From: Strigamia acuminata
Lineage: Eukaryota > Arthropoda > Chilopoda > Geophilomorpha > Linotaeniidae
Direction of reading: 5' to 3'
Assembly (NCBI GenBank): GCA_949358305.1
Contig: OX442314.1
Coordinates: 41,734,581-41,798,580, forward strand
Length of the DNA stretch: 64,000 nt
The notes below the pieces were generated by a model. The model was not told where the DNA came from. It worked only from the letters and a program-made list of their open reading frames with translations, and searched no databases. The position numbers and the translations under genes were made by a program. Below are positions 1-10,642 of this stretch, piece by piece. Within the stretch, counting starts at the first letter, position 1. Every line of letters begins with the position of its first letter.

Positions 1-1965
1 AAAACAGCCAGTGACGCAGCTGCTGTGGCGCTTGTAACTGGAAGCGGTGGTCTTCCGGCTATTCGCGCCGTGGCCTTCGCAAAGGACCACTCGGTTCGCA
101 ACCGAACGGCGGCCTCTTCTTCGGTCTCACCGTTTGCTACGACTTGCTTTATTAGCTCGGCTAAGATCGTAGGCGGGTCGAGCCGGAGGTGGTACCACAG
201 CTCGACTTTCTTCTCCGACAGGCCCATCGGCGCGGTCCAAAGGTACGTGATGGCCGCTAACGCCTGTCCTGGCGAAGGAAGAACACCAGGGTACAACACC
301 CTAGTCATCCCCGGAATTAGCTGACGCTGGAAATCCATTAGTCGGGGATCATCAATGGTCATGATGTCTGAGAGCTCTAGCCTTTCAGCCAATCTCTGCC
401 AGTCCTTCTGCGACTCGGCGATCTGGGCGCTTTGGTATGCGTCCAGCTTCTGGAGCACTTCCTGCTGTGCTCTAATGGGTTGCTGCTCGTAGCAGGTCCA
501 TTGTGGTCCGAATGACTCACTAAAAAATGGCCGGAGTTGCAGGTTGCTAACTCCAGCCGGCAAGCGGGAAACATATCCATGTTCGGGCAAGCGGCTAGCG
601 TGTCCAGGTACTGGCACGCTACAGTCGGGAGAGATATCACCGACAACACGTCTCATGGCGTATGGAGTAGCCGGGTTGTCCACTTTGAACGTGGAGGCGG
701 TTCGGCTACTTCGGGCGGACTGGATTGTGGAGTCCGATTCGAAACTCAGCGAGGACGACGAGCCAAACGTCTCTGGTGTCCGTCCTCGTCGCGACTGCGG
801 GCGTGGTGGCGGTGCTTCAGTCGAATATGGGCGCGATCGCCTCTGTCGCTCCTCTCGATCGCGGCTCGATTCGCGGAACATCGGTCGGACCGGAACCGGC
901 GGAGGGAGTTGCCCCACCCTCAAATCCTCGTCTTGTGGCGGAGGATGGATGGCCGCTGGGGCCGGAATTTCATCTTCCCGATAAAAAGGGAGAGCGCAGC
1001 GCGCTTGCTCCTCTGCCTCGAGTGCTTGAGCCAGTTGTCGATTTTCGTCGACGCGAAGCTGCACTGCGGCAGCTCGGAGTGCTTTCGACGGGAAAAATCC
1101 CGGAAAATCATTAAAACACCCGGCGAGCGCCAACTGATGGAGCTCGGTTTGTGTGGCGGGAAATTGCGGGTTCCCGTCACGAACGGACTTGCGGTACCGT
1201 TGCACGACTTCGCGTTGTGTTGTTTTGAGGTTCTTCCTCAATTGGGTGAGAGCACCGTAATTAATTCCGGTACTCTTTAGCGCTCTTCTGCGCTCGTGAC
1301 GCTCTCGTGGCGTCACTGGCCACTGGTTGTGCAGCAACTCGGCAGCTAGTGGTCCTGGGGGGCTCTCGTCGAGCGTCCACTCGATTTCGTCGACACCGTC
1401 CACGTGAAGGCGCTCGATGAATCGACCTCTTGCTCCAAATCCTTGCAGAGCCGATCTGCTGAAGTCGTGGCGCAGCTTCCACCACGTGTTGTTCGCCGTC
1501 TTCAGACGTCTAATTTTTTCGGGCAACGCCGCTCGAAAAATCAGCGGGTGCTGAGTTGGCACATGGTCGGGAAGCGCGAACGGCGTTTCTCGATCCCTCT
1601 CGATCTATATTCGAAAAAAAAAATAAATAAATTAGTTTATTTAAAAATAAACAAATAATTTCTTATTTGAAATATTTTTTAAGCTTAGCGCTTGTGGCAG
1701 TGAACCACTAAGGGATGATGGTTGTCATGGCAACTCCCTTCGCACATGCTGGAAGCACGTGACTTTTATAGCCGCCATTTTTATTTTTGAGCGGCTTGTG
1801 TTTGAAGTCAGGAAAAGTGGAATTACTCAATTTTTCTGACTGAAACACCAAGTGAAAATTATTTTAATAATTTACCCTCTGTTGTAACGATAATTGGACA
1901 TCGTTACCGGCTCCTTCCATCGGCGTTTCCTCGTCCGCATGGAGGTTGACTTCGTCGTCTGCCAT
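1..1965 (-). CDS. ORF3 of element A, two exons, 3' end outside window
   Basis: Exon 1 is 1965-1876 (30 codons, acidic, starting MADDEVNLHADEE and ending QQR). Exon 2 starts at 1604 and stays open to base 1. Donor is AGG|GTAAAT and acceptor is TATAG|ATC, both phase 0, the same phase as in B. Exon 2 has no ATG of its own near the start and is preceded by an in-frame TAG, which is why splicing is needed. Exon 2 matches ORF3 of B and C through short blocks: ALPDHVP near its start, TELHQLALAGCF, and DPPTILAELIKQ near the left edge. The middle is rich in Pro, Arg and Ser. No signal peptide or membrane segment was seen. The function is unknown; it occupies the env position but does not look like an envelope protein. 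Confidence 0.7.
1605..1875 (-). other. intron in ORF3 of element A
   Basis: A 271-bp AT-rich intron with GT at 1875-1874 and AG at 1606-1605 (minus strand). It is phase 0. Its position matches the 351-bp intron in B and a candidate 298-bp intron in C. It has been kept although the element moves through RNA, so a fraction of transcripts must escape splicing. Confidence 0.65.
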
Positions 1966-2191
1966 TCGTTTTCTTTTTCGCGTCGAAAAAGAAATTCTTT
2001 CGGCTAGAAAGAAGTAATAAACTATATTAAATATATTTATCGAATTTTTCTTTCAGAAAAATAACTTACAGTTTGCTGAATCAATAAAAACTGTCGTGTG
2101 GTATCGGAGTCGATGCATCCACTTCAAAACTTATCGGAAAAGTGGCTAAGTTCGTTGATTGGAGAAACGAACTTGTTTCGGTGACACCGAA

Positions 2192-2255
2192 TGACGTCAC
2201 AAATTATAACGCATTGTGAACGTTGTCATTCGAGTGTGAACTACGAATGACGTCA
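2192..2255. promoter_or_regulatory. two TGACGTCA (CRE-type) palindromes between pol and ORF3
   Basis: Perfect 8-bp palindromes at 2192-2199 and 2248-2255, 227-283 bp upstream of the ORF3 start on the minus strand. Element B has the same octamer at 33463-33470, about 240 bp upstream of its ORF3. TGACGTCA is the known binding site of CREB/ATF bZIP factors. Use as an internal ORF3 promoter is inference. Apart from these sites the 1966-2307 stretch shows no ORF. Confidence 0.4.
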
Positions 2256-2307
2256 CGAGATTGCCCTCTCGGATCTTTTGGGTGAACCCAAAAGGTGAAA
2301 GTCAACG

Positions 2308-5300
2308 CTATGTCTTGACTCGCGGAACGCGAGATCTCAAGTTGTACTTTGACTTTCGCGAAGTACAATCCAACTTGTTTAGATTGTCATCAGCATCGTC
2401 TCCAATGTCAGATGAGTTATTTTCTTCATTGTTTGAAATTTTCTCTTTTTCTAAAAACATTTCCTTTTCTAGATTTTCATCAAGAGAAACATTTTCAAGT
2501 CGCTTGTTTATTTCATCGACTTCGTTATTTTTGAGTTTCGATTTTTCACTCGATTCCGTGTTTTCGACAGGAATTTTGGATAATTCAACATCATCCAAGG
2601 TATTAACAATATTTTTTGTTTTTTGACCCACTTCCTCCCCTTCCAGCCAAATTTCTTGGTTGAAAACGGGAAAGTACGGCATTAATTCAGTGCCGTGAAC
2701 AGCTGGATAAATTTTATTATCACTCAGCCGTCGAAGTTGAAAGGCGCCTCCTTGTAACCTTTTGACAATTACATAAGGCCCATTCCTTTTCGGTGAAATG
2801 CCTGCTGCTATTCCTTTAGCGGCATTTGAGAGAATATGAGACTCTCGCCAGACTAAATCATTCTGTCTGAAGTTATCGAATTTCTTATCTGATTTTTCAG
2901 CTTCGACACGGCGTCTCAAATCTAAGACGTGAGACATCATATGCTGATACGTCTCTGCAATTATTGCTTCTAATTTCTGAACATATAAATGCGGATTTTT
3001 TGGATCAATGACTAAAATTCCTTCCGGAATTCTTGGATCCCAAGGAATTCTTAATTCTCGGAAAAAATTTAAGAAAGCAGGAGAATAATCTCTGCCTCTT
3101 GTTACAGTTGTTCTCAAACTGAATGCAAATTCGCGTAGATACTCATCCCATTGGTCATGAATATCTAAATAAATCGAAACTAAATATTTAATATCTCGAT
3201 TGGTTCTCTCCACAGGATTGCTTTGTGGATGATAAATCGATGTCGGTGTTCGCGACATGTCGAATTTTTTGCAAAATTCTTTATAGACCTGTGATCGAAA
3301 TTGTGGTCCATTATCACTTAAGATTTGTCTCGGAAATCCGAAAGTCATTGATAAGTGATAAATTGTGTTGGCAACTTTTATTGCCGTTGGATTACACATT
3401 GGAAATAATTCGGGCCAATGTGTAGCGACATCTACGATGACGCAAATGTGGGTATTGTTTTTTCTGGTTCTTGGTTTGGGACCAGACAAATCCACACTGA
3501 GGCAGTCAAATGGTCCAAATGGTCCAATTTGAGCGCCTTCAATTTCGGTCTTTGATCTCGGCTTACATGCCTGACATCCTTGACAATGCTGAATAAAACG
3601 TGTAATATCACGTTTCATACCTTTCCAGGTATAAACTCTTCGAGTTCGGTACATTGTCCTCGCAATGCCTGGGTGGCCGGACAGTGGATGTCCGTGCATC
3701 AACCAAATGATTTTATAAATCAATTTTCTTGGCACAACAACTTTAAGTGCCCTACCATCCTCTCCCAATTCATCGGTAGAGGTAGGATGATAATGGAGTA
3801 ACATATCTTCTTCAATGAGATAAGTACTCGCGTGTCTTTCAAAATTTCTTCTTTGAAGACGAGTTACTATGTAACTTGGATATTGCTTATTTAATAAGTA
3901 ATTGCGAATATATTGGCAAAATTTGTCTGCTTTTTGCTCTGCAATAATGTCATCTCTCGTTGGAGGATCACATTCCAATTGTTTAGCAATTTTAGCTGCA
4001 AATGCTTTAATTAAAACATTTGTTGTTGGCAGCTCGAATTTTTTAGCCATCATAGCTCTTAATTCGACGTCAGGGGTTCCTGACGGATCATGCATATTAA
4101 TACAAAAATTAATTAATGCTTGATCATCTTCATTGACTATTATTGACTTGGGTAATTCGTTCAATTTTCCCATTTGCCAACTTCGGCAAGGAGATGGACA
4201 ATATGATAATAAATCATCATTATCGCCATCGTCTTCTGGTTCGTCAGGTGCGCTGACAGGTGCACGTGACAATGCGTCTGCTATTACATTTAGCGGACCT
4301 TTGACGTACTGTATTTCGAACGAATACGCCATCAGCTCCATTTGCCAACGAGCTAATCTGCCCGACGGGTCAGATAACGACATCAACCACTTAAGTGCTT
4401 GGTGATCCGTTTGTACAGTGAATGTAGTGTACTCTAAGTATGGGCGAAATTTGCGCAATCCCCATACTACTGCGAGACATTCCAATTCTGTCACAGTATA
4501 ATTCTTTTCAGCGGGCTGCAAGCTTCTGCTTGCATACACGCATGGCATTTCGACTTCTTGGCCATCCACATTTTTCTTTTGTGTAAGGGCTGCACCCAAC
4601 CCTTGTCTACTGGCGTCAGTATGAACAATAAATGGCATGTACAAGTCAGGCATCTTCATTGTTTCAGCATTCGTAAGTAAGTCTTTTATTGCGTCGAATG
4701 CTGCCTGATGATGCAGTTCCCAATCGAACTCCGCATCTTTCTTCAAGAGAGGCCTTAGTGGTTCTGCCACTGTGGCCAAATTCTTGATTAGGCGGTGAAA
4801 GAAATTCACCATGCCTAGAAATCTTTGTAATTCCTTAAGATTGGTAGGAGCCGGAAATTGCGTAATTGCAGCGACTTTTTTAGGGTCTACTGCAAGTCCT
4901 TCTACTCCTACTTTGTAGCCTAGAAAAATTAATTCCTTTCTACAGAGATGCGTCTTGCCAGGATGCGCATGTAAATTAGCTTCTGCCAATTTTTTAAACA
5001 CTATATCTAAATGTTTAATGTGTTCTTCGAACGATTTGGATACAACAATTATGTCATCCAAATATGCCCATGCAAATTTTCTGTAAACGTCACCCAAAAC
5101 TTTTTCCATCAATTCTTGGAAGGTAGTTGGTGCGTTTACTAATCCGAAAGGCATGACTAAAAACATTAGTCTTCCCATTGGGCTCCAGAAGGCAGTTTTT
5201 TCTCTGTCTTCAGGTCGCAATTCTATCTGCCAATATCCCTTGGTCAGATCTATAGTACTGACCCACTCGAATTCTCCGATTTCTCGCAGAATTTCCTCAA

Positions 5301-6534
5301 TTGTTGGCATTTGAGGTGGGTTGTACTTAGTATGTGTATTGATGGGGCGAAAATCAATGCACAAACGTGGGTCGTTTCCTGGTCGCATGACTAGGACTGG
5401 CCGCATTCCGTAATCGCCTTCAGCTTTGACGACTACGCCTTTGTCAATCATGTCTTGACAAAGTTGTCTGATTATTTCCCTTTTTTGAGGGTTTATGCTC
5501 TTAAAGGGGACACGGATGGGTTTCTCCGTGTCAAGCTCAATTTTGTGCTTAACCAGGTGTGTTTTACCTGGATCTTTAGAAATAATCCTTTTATGTTTGG
5601 ATAACATCTTTTCTAATAATTTGGATTGCTCCAAATTTAAGTTAGCTTCTTCGACTAACTTTTGGATGAAATTCTCTTCATCAATTTTGCCTTGAGTTAC
5701 ACTTGCAGCGTATGCTTTTGCGAAGGTCATAAATGAGGAATCGGGTTCCTCTATTTTCTCCAAATAACGTTCCAGCAACGCTTGTGGAATGTAGGGTAAA
5801 TCTGCATCCACAGGTTGCGTGAAATTCCAAGACATCGTCTGTGGATTAGGTTGGATTTTTAACTTATTCATAAAATCGCAACCCAATAGTACCATGGGAT
5901 ACTTATTTGGTATTACGATGAACGGATGACGTAACGTGCCATGTGTCCATCGAAATGAAAGATGGATGGTTCCATCTGGAGTGACTTCTTCACTTGCCGT
6001 CGTAACTCTGACACCAGGTCCGATAGGTCGTAGATATTTTTCTAGACCTAATTGGTTAATAACTGAAGTGGCTAGGAAGCTTTTATTTGCTCCTGAGTCC
6101 AACATTCCAGTTATTACACCTTTTAACGTTTCTAACTTCAACGTTGGAAGGTCATGGCTGTTTGGTATTCCAGCCACTTTGCACTCAAACTTGCGCAATT
6201 TATGAGGAACTGTAATTGGAGGCTCCAAAGGTAGTTCGTCTAATAACTCATTGGTATCAAGAGTTGTAGTTGCAAATAACTTAATGCACTCCTCAATTCC
6301 AGGTGTCTCTGGAACTGAGCTTGGTCTATCGTCTTTAACTTCGACTTTATCTTTAATATTGGAAGTGTCTTCTTCAGTCGGAGTTTCGCCGACAATCTCC
6401 TTTTTTAACTCAAGAGATTCCTTTTCTTTTAGTTCTGTTTGACGAATTAATTCATCAATAACTTCTCCAACATCTTCCATTATCTTCAGATTTTCATTTT
6501 CTGATTCCGATTTCAGAGGTGACGCAGCGTCCAC
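2308..6534 (-). CDS. pol: Pol polyprotein of element A (protease, RT, RNase H, integrase)
   Basis: The frame is intact for 1408 codons from a GTG at 6534, but no ATG start is evident. The frame is open upstream to the slippery site at 6561-6567, so it is expected as a Gag-Pol fusion. Domains in order: aspartic protease with MLDSGANKSF (about residues 144-156; DSG rather than DTG), reverse transcriptase with AYLDDIIVVS (about 488), RNase H with HTDASRQGLGAAL (about 638), and integrase with an H-H-C-C zinc domain (HGHPLSGHPG, CQGCQAC, about 945). The integrase core acidic residues lie in VDLSGPKP, LSDNGPQF and NPVERTNRD. The domain order is that of Ty3/Gypsy. The C-terminal tail is acidic and low complexity. 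No internal stop was found, so the frame may be functional. Confidence 0.93.
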   Translation of the reverse strand: MDAASPLKSESENENLKIMEDVGEVIDELIRQTELKEKESLELKKEIVGETPTEEDTSNIKDKVEVKDDRPSSVPETPGIEECIKLFATTTLDTNELLDELPLEPPITVPHKLRKFECKVAGIPNSHDLPTLKLETLKGVITGMLDSGANKSFLATSVINQLGLEKYLRPIGPGVRVTTASEEVTPDGTIHLSFRWTHGTLRHPFIVIPNKYPMVLLGCDFMNKLKIQPNPQTMSWNFTQPVDADLPYIPQALLERYLEKIEEPDSSFMTFAKAYAASVTQGKIDEENFIQKLVEEANLNLEQSKLLEKMLSKHKRIISKDPGKTHLVKHKIELDTEKPIRVPFKSINPQKREIIRQLCQDMIDKGVVVKAEGDYGMRPVLVMRPGNDPRLCIDFRPINTHTKYNPPQMPTIEEILREIGEFEWVSTIDLTKGYWQIELRPEDREKTAFWSPMGRLMFLVMPFGLVNAPTTFQELMEKVLGDVYRKFAWAYLDDIIVVSKSFEEHIKHLDIVFKKLAEANLHAHPGKTHLCRKELIFLGYKVGVEGLAVDPKKVAAITQFPAPTNLKELQRFLGMVNFFHRLIKNLATVAEPLRPLLKKDAEFDWELHHQAAFDAIKDLLTNAETMKMPDLYMPFIVHTDASRQGLGAALTQKKNVDGQEVEMPCVYASRSLQPAEKNYTVTELECLAVVWGLRKFRPYLEYTTFTVQTDHQALKWLMSLSDPSGRLARWQMELMAYSFEIQYVKGPLNVIADALSRAPVSAPDEPEDDGDNDDLLSYCPSPCRSWQMGKLNELPKSIIVNEDDQALINFCINMHDPSGTPDVELRAMMAKKFELPTTNVLIKAFAAKIAKQLECDPPTRDDIIAEQKADKFCQYIRNYLLNKQYPSYIVTRLQRRNFERHASTYLIEEDMLLHYHPTSTDELGEDGRALKVVVPRKLIYKIIWLMHGHPLSGHPGIARTMYRTRRVYTWKGMKRDITRFIQHCQGCQACKPRSKTEIEGAQIGPFGPFDCLSVDLSGPKPRTRKNNTHICVIVDVATHWPELFPMCNPTAIKVANTIYHLSMTFGFPRQILSDNGPQFRSQVYKEFCKKFDMSRTPTSIYHPQSNPVERTNRDIKYLVSIYLDIHDQWDEYLREFAFSLRTTVTRGRDYSPAFLNFFRELRIPWDPRIPEGILVIDPKNPHLYVQKLEAIIAETYQHMMSHVLDLRRRVEAEKSDKKFDNFRQNDLVWRESHILSNAAKGIAAGISPKRNGPYVIVKRLQGGAFQLRRLSDNKIYPAVHGTELMPYFPVFNQEIWLEGEEVGQKTKNIVNTLDDVELSKIPVENTESSEKSKLKNNEVDEINKRLENVSLDENLEKEMFLEKEKISNNEENNSSDIGDDADDNLNKLDCTSRKSKYNLRSRVPRVKT

Positions 6535-6567
6535 TAGACCTGATGGATCTGCGTCTACAAGTTTTTT
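6521..6567 (-). promoter_or_regulatory. -1 ribosomal frameshift signal, gag-pol junction of A
   Basis: On the minus strand the Gag frame reads CGA AAA AAC, placing the heptamer A-AAA-AAC at 6567-6561. After TTGTA a hairpin begins. GACGCAG (6555-6549) pairs with CTGCGTC (6527-6521), and an inner TCCA/TGGA pairing is also possible. The Gag stop TAG (6557-6555) overlaps the base of the stem. A shift of -1 on the heptamer leads into the open pol frame without a stop. A-AAA-AAC is a known slippery site in retroviruses such as MMTV; its use here is inferred. Confidence 0.75.
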
Positions 6568-9500
6568 CGAAACATGTCAGTTATGATCTTGACTGCTTTT
6601 TCAAACTCAGCTGTTGACACTGGTTTGTCCCTCTTAGAGGATGGGCAGTCTTTTTGCCAATGCCCTAATTTTTTGCATAAATTGCATGGATCAGTGGCAG
6701 GCGATTTCTTTTTCGTTGCTGCTGGTGAGGCAGAACGAGAACGAGCGTCAGACCGGCGCTCTGGCGACACCGCAGGTGACTTTGAATTCCTTTCGGTATT
6801 CACCTTTGATGCGTCAAATGAAACATTTTTTGGTTTCATTCTTGGCTTCCATTTGCCTGCAACGGGGTTATTTTTTGCTAACAACGCCGCTGCTTTGGCT
6901 AATAAAGCCAACGTCTCATCTCCTGCTTCCTCCTCCTCTTCAGCTTCTTCAGCTTCAGACGACGGAGTTTCAGCTCCAGTTATATTTGCATGTAACTTAG
7001 GAACTGAATGAGGATTTTTGACGTCCTATTTGGAAGATTCTTTTTTCGAACTCTTCCCTTCCACCTCGTCTAGAAAGTCTTCGTAACTAGGTGGCTGCAA
7101 CAATTTCAAACCATTGAAGGTTTCATTGTTTTGCTCAGCGAGTCTTTTCTCTCGCTTTAAGTACGCTGACCTTTCGCTATCTGTAAGGTAAGCTTTGTAC
7201 TTTTCGTCAATGCGCAATTGATTGACCTCCATGAACTCATTTAACTCGGAGAATTTCCCCGGGTCGGGAGCGTCCGACATCATCAGAATATTTTTACTAT
7301 ATTCTGTGAGGCCAGCTCTAAACTGATCATCAGCTGTTGCATCAGTAACAGCATGTGGCATTCTGCCAAGCAGATTCTCTGCTCTTAGCATGTACGAATG
7401 TAAGCTTTCGCCTTTTCGTTGCTTAAGACATCTCCAGAGCGTCTTGATGTCTTCGCTCGATTCACCAAATTTAAACATAAATTGTTTAACGAAGTCATCC
7501 CACTTCGTGAAGTCTTTCCTGCGAAACCACTCCTTGACATCGCCAACCAGTATTCTTGGTACTAGATGGGCCAATGCACCTTCACAGCCAAAACTGTGAA
7601 CCTTGCCTAGTTCGAATATTTCCAGCAAGAGGTTTGACCCTGCTTGCCAATTTCCATTATAGGCATGTGGGATAACTCGATCCCATCTAATGAACTTTTC
7701 ATCTGTTGTTTGATGAGTCCATTTATCAGAAGTGAATTCATTTATTTTTTGCAAAATAATTTTATCCCTTCTGCTTTTTCGCTGTTGTTGAGCATTTTGC
7801 CTCAACAGCTGGTCAATCTCATCTTTCGTGTAGAAGTCGGGTCTTTGAGTTCTACTACGTGTTCTGTGACGAGATCGCCCTCTCACACTGGGGTGTGAGG
7901 AATCTGTATCTGACGCAGATTCATGATTCGGATTTGGCGGCGGATCAGGGTCCGGAGGATCGTCGCCATCTGGCGGACGACGGTCTCCATTTGGTGGTCC
8001 CCTTCCACCTCGATTGCCATTCGAATTGTGGTCACGTGAGTGGCCACCTCCATGTCCATCTGAACTATCTCCACCCGGTGGGTCACCACCTGGTGGATTT
8101 CCACGGTACCTCGGCCCATCACGGATGTCGTTATGACAATCTCGTTTCGGTGAGCCTTCTCGCGGATTATCGTGTGACCGTCCACGATCGTGTGGTTTCT
8201 CACGTTCTTTATTTTTTCTCTCTAGCAATCCGATTAATCGGTCACTATTGCTAAAGAATCGATCCGAATTTTGCGGAACGTTTGGGGAATGATATTCGGT
8301 CGGGTCTGGTTGTCGCTTTCGCTTTTTGCGACTGTGATGACTATTACGGCTTCCACGACTACTGCGTGAGTCATCGCTGTCAGTCCAACTTGATTGTCGA
8401 CTGACTTTTGGTTTAGCTGATGTTAAATCAATCAACTCAGGTGATTTGGAAGCACCTTTTTGCAAAACTGGGGCTGGCTTTGCAAAATTATCTTCGCCGC
8501 AAACGTCTTGTACTTTTTGTACAACTACTGCAAAATTTTCTTGTACTGTCAGTAGATCTGCGCGAAGAATTTCGTTTTCACGAGCTTGCGCAGCTAAGTC
8601 GGCACGTAATAACTGCTCTGCAGTACTTTGACTTTTGGCGGCTTGACCAGCATCAATTACTGACTGCTGTCGAGCGAGAAATATTTCGTTTTCTCGTTGT
8701 GCTAATCTCTTAGCTCTTGCTGCTTGTTCTGCAGCATAATTCTCGTAATTTCGAGAAGTGGAGGGAATTACTTCCCTCGCTCGAACTGGGGCGGTTAGTT
8801 CGGCAGTCATTAAATTTGTGTTGGCTTCTCGCAAATTTGCGTTGGCCAATCTCAAATTTTCATTAGCAATTTCTAAATCTTTTTGTGCTTGATTTAGTTG
8901 CTCGAGCCTTTGTTGTTGCTCTTCGTCAGTAATTAGCCAGGAAGCTTTTTCCTGCTCTAAATTTAACAACTTAACGTGATCATTTGCACGTTGTTGTTTT
9001 AGTTTGGCATTTTGCTGCTGCATTTCTGCATGCATTCGCTCGAACTCTGCTTGCAAGCTTGTTCTGACGATTTCAACGTCTTTTTGGCTTTGTTTGCGAA
9101 CCATAGCTTTGTGGATTTGTTCCACAGTCATTTCGCTAGTGACTTTTACTCCCTCGAGCCTAGCTTGCTCACGGAGTGCGTCCATCATGGTAACACGCAC
9201 GGGAGAATGAGAAACTTCCATATTGGAGTTCTCAGAATCTTGCTGTGCTGCACCTTGAACCGGTGATGAATTCAGCGAGTGCTCTGCACTTGATGATTGA
9301 ATTCGTAAATTCAAATCATCGTTTTGCGTCTTGGAACGGCCACTTCCAGTTGGATTATTTAAGTCCAACTGGCCGCTGGGCGGGGATGGCTGTTGTCGCT
9401 CCAACGCTTGCGTGAATTCATTCACGATTAACTGTGCCGAGTTACAGTTAGCTGTTTGATCCATGGCTTCAAACAGTTCTTGTGACTCAGTCACTTCTTG

Positions 9501-9578
9501 ATCCACGACTGGTAGATCGATCGCCACTCGTCTCTTCGCCGGCCTTCCTCTCGGTCTCTTCTCTGAAGGAGTCGCCAT
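6555..9578 (-). CDS. gag: Gag of element A, one in-frame TAG
   Basis: Structural polyprotein of 1007 codons if the single TAG at 7028-7026 is ignored; as sequenced, translation would stop after 850 residues. The start ATG at 9578 gives MATPSEKRPRGRP, which contains an AT-hook-like RGRP core. Next comes a conserved DALREQARLEG segment, a long Gln/Glu coiled coil, a basic Ser/Arg and Pro/Gly-rich region, and a capsid-like helical region ending before the TAG. A CX2CX4HX4C zinc knuckle (CNLCKKLGHWQKDC) lies beyond the TAG. The same residues are uninterrupted in Gag of E and C, so the TAG is most simply a point mutation. It separates the nucleic-acid-binding end and the frameshift site from the rest. 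Programmed readthrough is a less likely alternative. Confidence 0.85.
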
Positions 9579-9671
9579 TTTTCAATGAGGATTTAGAAAG
9601 GATAGAGAAGAAAGATAAGCAAGATAAAAATGGCGGGTAAATTTTAAACTATCAAAATTTATACAATGACT

Positions 9672-9689
9672 ATCCCGGACGGGCCCCCA
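9672..9689 (-). other. primer binding site, tRNA-Pro, element A
   Basis: On the minus strand, two bases after the LTR end, the sequence is TGGGGGCCCGTCCGGGAT. This complements the 3' end of tRNA-Pro; it differs by one base from the well-known murine leukaemia virus primer site, which also uses tRNA-Pro. B and C carry the same 18 bases. Confidence 0.85.
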
Positions 9690-9691
9690 CG

Positions 9692-10579
9692 TGCTGCGAT
9701 CCGGGTTTTTATCCACTTAATTTCTAATAAATTAAGCAGAAACCGCAGGTGAATGCTTTAAAAGACTTACAATCGGCGGCCTTAAATTATCTAGGGGTTA
9801 AGTTTAAGGAAAAGAAATAAAAAGATAGTTTTCAGTATAAAAATCACAATATGTTTTATTCGGTTTAATTACAATGGAAATGACTAGTTAAAATTAAGAA
9901 TATCACAAGGTGCGACAAGTCGCGTATTAAAATGAGCGGGAAACAATGAAACAAAGGAAGGGCTTGCAACGACTGTTGCAAGCTACAAAGCGTCAGAAAT
10001 GGCGCTTAAACAACACAATGTTGTTAGGCGAAGGCAAATTGTCTTCGTTCTGCAAACTCACGAACGATGGTCGAAGACGATGGTTCTCGTGAGTTTCTTC
10101 TGTCCTCGTACGACGGCTCTCAGTGGCGGTGGTTCACGGGGCAGGCGTCCGGCTCTCGTACGATGGCGGTGGCTGTCGTTCGCGCAACAGCGACGGCAAT
10201 GGTTCACGATCGTCGGGAAACTTCTCTTCTCGATTGCTGGAATTAGCTACGGCTAATTCAAGCAGAATTGCTGGCTTTGTGCGTTTGTTGCACAAAGATA
10301 GCAGGTGAAACTGAAGAACACGAGTCCACTATCAATACTTTTCTTTCAGGAGCAAAAGCAGTGATGTTTGTGGTTGTGTGTTATTTTTCAGAGTCCCGAT
10401 TTGAGCCAAGGCGCGAGCCCAGCACGCTTCAATATTGCGCAGAAAACCTGCGCACTTAGCTCAAATGGGTGCAACTAGTGGTTATTACACCATATTGCAC
10501 CATAACGGCTAATAACCGTTTTCACCCCGGACAACCTGGGGTGATATGTGCCTAGAGAGGATTTCTCCCCTCGGTCACA
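9692..10579 (-). repeat. 5' LTR of element A
   Basis: About 888 bp. On the minus strand it begins TGTGACC and ends GATCGCAGCA directly before the primer site. The outer end is set by the TGTGACC match to the B/E LTR start and the change to host-like sequence, not by a second copy. A candidate AATAAA lies at 9860-9855 (minus). The LTR is packed with perfect short hairpins, for example 9962-9983, 10009-10025, 10240-10259, 10275-10297 and 10523-10543. No convincing ORF. Confidence 0.75.
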
Positions 10580-10642
10580 TGATCTGACTTGGCGTGTGCC
10601 ACAGTCAAATTAATTAGAAGACAATTAATTTTATCTTCTAAG

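Larger units (their letters stand above)
1..10579 (-). mobile_element. LTR retrotransposon A (Ty3/Gypsy type), left end outside window
   Basis: Read on the minus strand the order is 5' LTR (9692-10579), tRNA-Pro primer site (9672-9689), gag (9578-6555), a -1 frameshift signal, pol (to 2308) and a spliced ORF3 (1965 to beyond base 1). The 3' LTR lies beyond the left edge, so neither target-site duplication nor LTR divergence can be measured. The right flank at 10580 is host sequence just upstream of a terminal exon on the plus strand, so A probably sits antisense in an intron. Order and motifs match elements B, C and E, but the sequence is a separate family. The only break seen is one in-frame TAG in gag. 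Confidence 0.9.
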
